Shown: positions 56,854-64,000 of the stretch, one piece after another | Numbering within the stretch: position 1 is the first letter of the stretch | Layout of the letters: each line of letters opens with the position of its first letter | The notes under the pieces: model-generated | What the model saw: the letters and a program-made list of their open reading frames with translations, nothing else | What the model was told of the DNA's origin: nothing | The model's database searches: none | Assembly: GCA_036971475.1 (NCBI GenBank) | Contig: JBAIZL010000001.1 | Span: 150,986,044 to 151,050,043, forward strand | Length of the DNA stretch: 64,000 nucleotides | Direction: 5' to 3' | Source of the DNA: Prosapia bicincta | Lineage: Eukaryota; Arthropoda; Insecta; Hemiptera; Cercopidae | Made by a program: the position numbers and the translations under genes

Positions 56854-57048
56854 ATGAAACAGAAAAATTTTAAAACTTCACCAGCAGCAACTAACTTTAC
56901 TTTAACTTACAAAACATTCCCTTGTGGAGGAGTCCTTGTATCATATGAAAACTCTTTGAATATTACAAGTCCTGGTTATCCTCAAGATTATTCTAAGAAT
57001 ATGGATTGTATTTGGAAAGTCACCTTGGTGATGAGTGTTAACACAAAG
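56854..57048 (+). CDS. Cubn: Cubilin-like exon 11 (end of CUB E, first half of CUB F)
   Basis: The acceptor TTGAACAG ends at 56853 and the donor GTAAGT starts at 57049; 65 codons, phase 0 at both ends. It reads MKQKNFKTSPAATNFTLTYK, the last strands of CUB E, then FPCGGVLVSYENSLNITSPG opens CUB F, with PGYPQDYSKNMDCIWKV (CxW). The Met is internal, not a start. As with CUB B, the domain boundary lies within the exon. Confidence 0.95.
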
Positions 57049-57589
57049 GTAAGTAACATCTTAGCTTTATTTCTTTCACTTGACTAAAAAAAAATGGGAT
57101 CACACATGCATTGTATACTATAGGCAATTTAAACATTAGGCTTTGTTTTTCTTTAATTTCAAGCACTTTACTAAATTTTTTCTCAGATGCAACTGACATT
57201 AACAAAAACCTTTGATTGAATATTTCTAGAATCATCAGAATCCATGTTGTGCTTATTCAAATTTACCACCTTATCTGGTATACAGGTTTTTTAATGCCTT
57301 CCCGTTCAGAATGTGGCATGCATGCTGTATATGACACAGTCAAATACAAATTATTTTAATATAGAAGCATTTGGTATTCACCAATCACATAGAAATCATG
57401 TTTAATTGGGACCAAAGACTAAATAAACTAATAATTTAGAAGAAAAAAGTGTATGTATTAAAATCTTAAATACATAATACAACAAAATATTATATTATAT
57501 ACACAGATATTGCAAAGAAGTAATAAAAAAGAAGTTGTTTTGACATAGATGACTTCATAAAATCTAGTAAATTCGTTTGAAGAATTGGA
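57049..57589. other. Intron 11, first part
   Basis: AT-rich; nothing recognised. Confidence 0.5.
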
Positions 57590-58620
57590 GATTTTTTCTT
57601 CTTATGCAGAATTTCCTTGTAACCCACTAATTTTTTTATTTTGTGGCAGAAATACGCTCATCATTGGAGTTTATGTTTTCCAAAACTTGCTCAGTTAAAC
57701 TAAGGCCTTTTGTCAAGTTTCTAACCACGAATTCCTCTGAACTCATCAACTAATTGTCAGCTCCTGGTTGTGTAAATCCAGCAGTTCTTAAACGTCATCA
57801 CTATCCACTTCTAAATTTAGTTGTCTGGCAAAACCGACAACCGCTTTAATCACACCTGCAATTTGATCAGACCCGCTGCCAATGATTCTGCTTGAGATTA
57901 AGTGGCAAAAAAATATACACACCTTTTTCCAATCGCCATTCAAAGTTTTTTTGTGAAATTTTATTCCAAGATTGTCCAATGATTCTCAAAGCATCTACAA
58001 CATTGAACTGTTTCCCAAACTCTTCAACAGAGAGCTCGTTGTTCTGTCTCATAGTTTCTGCAGATACAAAAATAATCTTCTTGTGTAATAAGCTTTAAAT
58101 GTTTTGATGACTCCTTGGTCCATCAGTTGAAGCAAACTAGTTATTTTTGGTGGTAAAAATAACACTTTCACAAGTGTGTCGAAGCTAGTTAAAGTAGTAG
58201 GAGGATGACCAGGTGCATTGTCAATTAATAGGAATTACTTTAAAAGGAATTTGTTTAGACCGACAATAAAGTTCGTTTTGAGGTATGAAATGATGGTCAA
58301 ACCGGTCCTCAAAAATAGAAGCTATCACCCAAGCCTTCCCATTCAACTTTCAAATTGCGGACAAGCTGCTTTAGAAATATTTTTTAATGCTCTTGGATTT
58401 TCTGAGCGATAAACTATGAGAGGTGTCAGCTTACAATCACCAGCTGTATTTGCGCCAACTAACACCGTAAATCGGTCTTTGGTGACCTTAAAACCTGAAA
58501 ATATTTTATCTTTAAGGGCTATAAAAGATATCTTAAGCATTTTCTTCCAGAACAGGCTAGTTTTATACTATACTAAACAATCATTCTATTATATAGGATT
58601 AAGGTAATGGTATGGACAGC
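57590..58620 (-). pseudogene. Tigger/pogo-type transposase remnant
   Basis: Minus-strand fragments of a DDE transposase. GFKVTKDRFTVLVGANTAGDCKLTPLIVY and SENPRALKN (58540-58340) match the central Tigger/jerky block. LPPKITSLLQLMDQGVIKTF (58150-58080) matches the block with the second catalytic Asp. ELSVEEFGKQFNVVDALRII (58030-57970) is C-terminal. Stops and shifts separate them. The DNA-binding N-terminus and terminal repeats are not found. Confidence 0.8.
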
Positions 58621-59074
58621 CTTGTTCTAGGTTTTAGGAAAGGTTCTTGTCTCACTTAGGTAAGTTGGTTTACTTAATAGAGACATACTTTTTATTAGGA
58701 TCATTATATACAAAATTACATTGATAATTCAATGGAACCCATTTTATGCTTAAGTCAATGATTTTTTTGCCCAAGATAGTGAATCACAATTAAGTTTTCT
58801 TTTAATTTAGTTTTATTATGTGTTTTGATTCTATGCAAGATATTATTAGTGTCTCTCATTGACCTACTAATTTTCAGCATCATGAAAAACAAATCTAAAA
58901 TACAAAACATACAGTAAAAATGTTATGTTTCTTCACCAATGTGTTTACACATATTAAAGTTAAAAGTTAGTGCAAGTTATTTAAAAATATTTCAGATTTG
59001 AAAGCAGATTCACTAACTTCATGGTCAACAAATTCAGTGAGAAATCATGTTCTTATAAATATTGAAATTTTCAG
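58621..59074. other. Intron 11, last part
   Basis: AT-rich; nothing recognised. Confidence 0.5.
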
Positions 59075-59294
59075 GTGACATTTGATTTTTTTGATGTGGA
59101 CTCAGGAGGTGATTTTGTTTCGGTGTATATCAATGGTCATTCATTTGCAAATGCACATCTTGTAGGTAAATATCATGGCACAATTACACCTAAGTCATTT
59201 ACAACCTCATACGGACCTGTTTGGGTAGTATTCCATTCTGATTCTGTTAAACAAGGAAAAGGTTTTATAATTAATATGGCCACAGCTATTAATG
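59075..59294 (+). CDS. Cubn: Cubilin-like exon 12 (CUB F, second half)
   Basis: The acceptor ATTTTCAG ends at 59074 and the donor GTAAGT starts at 59295. It reads VTFDFFDVDSGGDFVSVYING (DFVSVYING replaces DYVEIRDG), then LVGKYHGTITPKSF, where GKYHG has His at the usual fourth Cys, then VWVVFHSDSVKQGKGFIINM, the FxSDxxxxxxGF end. No Cys occurs, so the second disulfide is absent. It ends in phase 1 at a module boundary. Confidence 0.95.
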
Positions 59295-59892
59295 GTAAGT
59301 TTCTACTATAATTCTGTCGTAAAGCTAATATATTTTAGGAGCATTATTAAATAATTAAATATAACTTAAATAATTTGAATATAATATAGCTAAGAAACAC
59401 ATGTTATACTATGGTTTTTTTATGTAAAATGATTTTCCTTCACGTTACATGAAAATGTATCCTCTACAATTATTTTAATTTTGTGTTGTACAGGAAAGTA
59501 AAATTCTCAAATTATTATTTAAATAGCAATTATTACATAATTCCTTATATTTTATTTAATCTGCTTCTGGCGTCATTAAAAATTTTTCCCCTTCTCATGC
59601 TTCAATTATCCTAACTCTTGGTGTGCTGCATGTAAAATAAAATATTTAAAAAAAGACTATTTAGTGCTAACATGGAATTATTTTTAAAAATAAATTTTAG
59701 ATTCCTCTTAACCACTTAACATATCAACCCGTTTTAGAGAAAGGTTTATAGGAGTGTGGATGTCAGTAGTCAGCATCTGTTTCCACTTGAAAGCATTGTC
59801 AACATTGAGCCTCCCACATTAGCCATCATTTGTAATAGTGAATAGGACATTGTTGCTCCTTATATATTTAAAAACTTCTGTTTTATTTTCAG
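59295..59892. other. Intron 12
   Basis: About 600 bp, AT-rich; nothing recognised. Confidence 0.55.
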
Positions 59893-60083
59893 GTTGTGGA
59901 GGAATAGAGCATTTAAACATGGGTTATATTACCACCCCTGGCTTTATGACTACTGAAGGTTATCCTGGCAACATTGAGTGTGAGTGGGAAATACATGCTC
60001 AACCCGGCTATCACATTGGACTTACATTTCCTGGTCGTTTTCAACTTGAGATGTCTGCTAATTGCTCCAAGGATTTTGTTCAG
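59893..60083 (+). CDS. Cubn: Cubilin-like exon 13 (CUB G, first half)
   Basis: The acceptor TATTTTCAG ends at 59892 and the donor GTACCT starts at 60084. It reads G-CGGIEHLNMGYITTPGFM, then YPGNIECEWEIHAQPGYHIG (CxW), LTFPGRFQLE and NCSKDFVQ, where the Cys starts the second pair. It starts at a phase-1 intron and ends on a codon boundary. Confidence 0.95.
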
Positions 60084-61080
60084 GTACCTAAAATATCACT
60101 TTCACAACTGTAGTTTAAAATTTTAATAATTTTGTCAGAACCGATTTCAAACAATTCAAAAATTTGAATAAAATTTCTTTCTCCAAATAAATTTTCATCC
60201 TATTCACAAGGGACATGTTATATAGTATTAAATTCTTTACAGAACAAAACCAAATCGCAAAATTTGCCTGTGTTTATTGATTTTAGAGTTAAAATTCTCC
60301 AGTTTGACATCTACAAATACATCTAAAGTTTGTAAATGGGCTGATTGTGAACTCCTCTAGTAGTTAAAGCATGCAAAGAGCATGTAATGACAGTAATATT
60401 TTTTCAATAGTCTAAATATGAATGACTCCACAACTCCTCTGACAGTGATATTATCAACAAGATATAATATACAATGTTTGCAAAGAACATGTTGATGGCA
60501 GTAATATTTTTTTCAGTACTCTTTGTATGAAGTATTCATCTAAATTACCTGCTAATGAATGATTCCAAAACTCGTAGAACAGTGGCAGTATCTAGGAGGA
60601 ACAATGGAGAGACCACCTTACAAAGATCATCACAGGATTTAAAAATAACATATTTGAAATATGTTATACTTGTGTGTGGTGTATGTGTGTTATTTTATTA
60701 TTTTTTTTCCTTAGAATAAGTTGGAGTAACAAAAGGGGATTTGACCTTTGATTTTACAAACCCTGCAACAGCAAAAAATCCTCAGGCCCAGCATGGGGTT
60801 TTGGCTGTTCAGCATTATTTCATGACTAGAGACTGTAACTTTAGTAAAAACCAAATACCTCCAACTCAAACTTCTTTCAACTACTCTTTGTAGTCCCCTG
60901 GGATCACCGTTAGGCATTACTTCAGGGGGCAACGTGACCAACAGCAAATGCTGTTTCAATTTGTCAAAACATTTATGTGTTCATTTGGCTTCTTATTCTT
61001 TAATTTTTTTTGTTTAACATAATCATCACTATGAAATTTGCTACATAATTCCACTTATTTTCACTTTATAGCATAGTGGA
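60084..61080. other. Intron 13, first part
   Basis: AT-rich with locally repeated phrases (ATGAATGACTCCACAACTC / TGAATGATTCCAAAACTC near 60418 and 60555). No gene is recognised. Confidence 0.45.
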
Positions 61081-61089
61081 TATCATGTT

Positions 61090-61300
61090 TTGTTCATTAA
61101 TGGTAATTCTCAGGGAGGCATTTATTTGTTGTCGCTTTTCGTTCCAATGCTCACAGTAGAACAATGTATGCCTCACATCATCGTTTAAGCTTTCACAGAA
61201 CTCACATTGAGCTGTGTCATGTAATTTAAATCTATGAAAGAATTCACCCAGTGAGCACTTGTGTTTGATAGTAGTTCACTTCTCCATGCCCTTTTTCTAT
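61090..61300 (-). pseudogene. Non-LTR retrotransposon C-terminal fragment
   Basis: Minus-strand codons read KCSLGEFFHRFKLHD, then CEFCESLNDDVRHTLFYCEHW and NEKRQQINASL. The Cys/His pattern followed by a Trp and basic residues is the usual end of LINE reverse transcriptases. Only this end survives, and it abuts the Helitron remnant. Confidence 0.6.
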
Positions 61301-61439
61301 CCATGCTTTTAGACAGGGAATTAAGCAGTATAGTCCTGGTATATGAATCACAGTCGCTTCAGTATTCAGTATATGAGCAATAATTCTTATGCTCTCTTAT
61401 AAGCATCTTCTTCTTCTGGAGTACCATTTGTTTTGGCGG

Positions 61440-63300
61440 CAAAAATGAAATCTTCACCCTAGTCTTCTTTAAAAAGTTTTCATAAATTTTTGGGGTTTGC
61501 AGGATCTCCAAAAATTAGAATTAGCTTGAACAGCTAATTACATTTGGTGTCTTTGATACTGCAGATTCTCATAACCCTTCAATCCATTGACGATCGCCAT
61601 ACTTCGAACTTCTTGCTTGTTTACATGTATGGTACTTTGTACCAATAACATTAGCAAATCATCAAAACTGGTGTCACCATTTACGTGATATAAATGATAC
61701 AGCTCAGGTTGAGGTACAAATGTAACATTATGTATTCTGCCTATCTCATGTATACTCCATTTTCTAGGAGCCCATTTACTTCTTCTTCCAACCCATCGAC
61801 AATCTTTAGTAATAATAGAAACTTATTTCTGCTGTGTTGCTATTATTTTTAAGCTGTTGCTTAAATGATTGTTTGTGCCTAAAGTAATTTTCCATCGTTG
61901 GTAAGTAACTTAGGGGTAAGACCAATATCAACTAAATCTTCTTGTACGTGTTCGATATTTTGCACATAATACTGACCAGGTATATGAATATCTAATCTTC
62001 GGACAGAATGGCTTTTCTTTTGAATTTCATTGCCAAAGAAACGCCAACATGCTTCTGATAGAGCAATGCATCTGCCTTGTACAATTTTATCTGCCTCGTT
62101 GTAGTTGATCTTGGTTTGATTAACAACTATTTAGATAGATACACAATCGTAACCCTTGTAGATGTAATAAAGATATTTTACAGCTCGAATACTTCCAATA
62201 TTCATTCAACATTTATGTGGCAGTTAAATTTCTCAAGCATGTATTTGTTGTAAAAAGCTATATGGCAATAATCGCGAATTATTCAGAAGCCGTTAGATTG
62301 CCTTAGCATGTGAAAATAGTTCATTATTTGGGTCTAGCCTAGGATCGTATCTTTTCCTATAATTTGGCTTCCCATCATCAACAATGATGTTATGTCTAGA
62401 ATACATTTAGAAAACTTAAATCTACATCTTAGAATCCCCTTTATAATAACCTTACACTGTGCGTTCGGATGATGTTTGCCCCATGGATTATGTATCTTCC
62501 ACTTATTTACCACTTCTTGATGTTCAGCATCTTCGTCAACATCAGGAATTTCTGCACAAACAAAATCTTCAAACTCTTCACCACTATGAGTCTTATTTTC
62601 AGGACTCATTATTATTAATAAATGCACATGAGGCAAGTTCCTCTTTTGGAACTCGATAATATACATAAGCTGCACTTTTACCAAAAATTTTATCCTTATC
62701 TAGATTTTCAACTAATATATCGAACTTTAATTTTGCGACTCTTGTAACAATGTCTGCTCTATCTTGATCAAGTTGCTGCCAGTCAGTCCCATTTTCATTA
62801 ACAGTATTTATAGTCTCCTTAATTTCAAGCCAATCCGGATAGCAGATCAATGTAATAAAAAAATCTGGGTCCCCGAATTGTCTTATGAAACCCATAGAAT
62901 CTCCAATGAGCTCACCTTAGTGTCAAGTAGACCCAAGAAATGACGGTGCAAGAATAACCTTTTCTCTTAAAACTGCATTATTTTTATTTGCCATCTCATT
63001 GAGATAGTTATTAACTAATGTATAATTATCAGTTAACAATTATGTTTAGTTAGTTTTTATCCACTATATCCTGTTATGCTCGACTCTTATGTAAGTATCA
63101 GAAAAGCCAACCACCAAAATGAAGTGCATTAAAACTGATTGTTCGGATATCATAATTACCATCCATTACATTTGCTACAATGCTTTTTGCAAAGTCTGCT
63201 CTGTAAGCAATTCTGTATTTAGCCAGTTCTAGTCGAGTAATATGCCTTCGACTTGGATACGATTGAGTTAATTCCATCCCTATTGAGAAACCGTATGTGC
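61440..63300 (-). pseudogene. Helitron Rep/helicase remnant
   Basis: On the minus strand, from 63300 down: ELTQSYPSRRHITRLELAKY and a following region; then FGDPDFFITLICYPDWLEIK (62870-62810); FGKSAAYVYYRV (62670 region); MYIIEFQKRNLPHVHLLIIM (62660-62600), containing the HxH of the rolling-circle initiator domain (HVHLL; the family has PHxHxL); further down QPELYHLYHVNGDTSFDDLL (61720-61660), matching the linker before the helicase. Frameshifts and stops are many. The helicase and the CTRR end are not identified. Confidence 0.85.
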
Positions 63301-63533
63301 CTATAAGATAAAAGAGAGGATAAGTAAAAGGCTCAACGTGTTTCGTAAATCAACGATTTAAAAAAAATGTAACATTCCTCATCTCTTTAAAACAATATAA
63401 GCAAATATACTAAATATCTAAGTAACTCTGTTTCTTTTACTTAATTTAAAATTTTGTAATTATAAATTTCTAAAATATAATTCAAAGTTATTACTATAAT
63501 GGCTCATAACTTTTCAATTCCTATTTGTAAAAG
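63301..63533. other. Intron 13, last part
   Basis: AT-rich stretch running into the acceptor of exon 14; nothing recognised. Confidence 0.5.
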
Positions 63534-63680
63534 GTGTCTGATTATGAAGATGATCACTGGACAACTATTGGAAATAAACTGTGTGGTTTGCCTTCACCAA
63601 CGCCAGTTTTCAACTCAACTTCAAATTACATGAAAGTATTATTTCGCTCAAATGAAAATATTTCAGGAGATGGTTTCTTT
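63534..63680 (+). CDS. Cubn: Cubilin-like exon 14 (CUB G, second part)
   Basis: The donor GTAAGT starts at 63681; the acceptor ATTTGTAAAAG is a weak tract but in phase. 49 codons read VSDYEDDHWTTIGNKLCGLP (KLCG carries the fourth Cys), then SNYMKVLFRSNENISGDGFF, the FRSN-GxGF end of the CUB fold. The final strand lies in an exon beyond the window. Confidence 0.92.
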
Positions 63681-63859
63681 GTAAGTAAATATACCTATAA
63701 GTTTTCAATTTTAAAACTAATTGCTTGTTATACTAATCTAATAAATAGTGAAATTTGCGTTTATAATCAAATGTTATCTTGAGCCTTCTCCTCACTAGTT
63801 TGGATTTCACCTATTCACAGTTGGCAAAACTATAGCATTTCATGCTAATATGTATTGTA

Positions 63860-64000
63860 CTAGGTCTGTTCAAAAAATACACGGACTGTTTGAATTTCGC
63901 GGCTCAAGTTAGTTTTAGGAGAATCCGCTTGATGTCGCTAGGTTCTTATAAATCAGCTGATTAAAATGCGATATTTCAGTCGCAGATATTGCCATTTGTT
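63860..64000 (+). mobile_element. mariner element, second copy of the 17347 family, cut by the window end
   Basis: After TA (63858-63859), CTAGGTCTGTTCAAAAAATA begins a terminal repeat like that of 17347-18631, followed by the same subterminal sequence (TTTCGCGGCTCAAGTTAGTT and AATCAGCTGATTAAAA). Its orientation is opposite to the first copy. The coding region would lie to the right of the window. Confidence 0.9.

Overview
This window is AT-rich animal DNA, most likely from an arthropod and probably an insect. The evidence is GT-AG introns, an intron-rich gene built from CUB modules, and a repeat complement of BEL/Pao, mariner, piggyBac, pogo, Helitron and Penelope-like elements. I cannot name the species. 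There is no sign of prokaryotic organisation.

The only host gene I can support runs along the + strand through the whole window. Fourteen exons lie at 2010-2221, 3614-3754, 10166-10365, 14724-14902, 18925-19161, 21065-21229, 23396-23562, 28533-28689, 35932-36126, 48503-48594, 56854-57048, 59075-59294, 59893-60083 and 63534-63680. Every junction is in phase. Together they give about 830 codons encoding seven consecutive CUB domains (called A to G here, the last incomplete). A long run of CUB modules with nothing between them is the signature of cubilin, the endocytic receptor. Neither end of the gene is in the window. Exons are about 4% of the sequence; the rest is intron filled with mobile DNA.

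Major insertions, left to right, are: Penelope-like (PLE) pieces at 1330-1590, 4838-6520 and 6865-7180; a non-LTR fragment (7345-8410); mariners at 8757-9977, 13790-14240, 17347-18631, 24322-25220 and from 63860 to the window end; piggyBac-like elements (12736-13510, 33916-34868, 50074-51091); a pogo-like MITE (32811-33703); a full BEL/Pao LTR retrotransposon (38269-46237, antisense to the host gene); a retroposed insert with a 15-bp target duplication (55394-55814); a Tigger/pogo remnant (57590-58620); and a Helitron remnant (61440-63300). Large TA, TG and CA arrays are scattered throughout.

The most interesting layer is a set of long foldbacks (inverted pairs) carrying hammerhead-ribozyme-like motifs near their ends. 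At least three families also carry Penelope GIY-YIG coding sequence. Several families have a complete hammerhead layout: CUGANGA box, stem II, GAAA, a self-complementary stem III, a UH cleavage site and a closing stem I. One family consistently has UUGANAA in place of CUGANGA, which replaces the C3-G8 core pair by U3-A8. In every pair examined the two arms diverge from the centre. A second notable point is that BEL/Pao gag and pol are in the same frame, separated by a single UGA in the context UGA-CUA-G, a known readthrough context.
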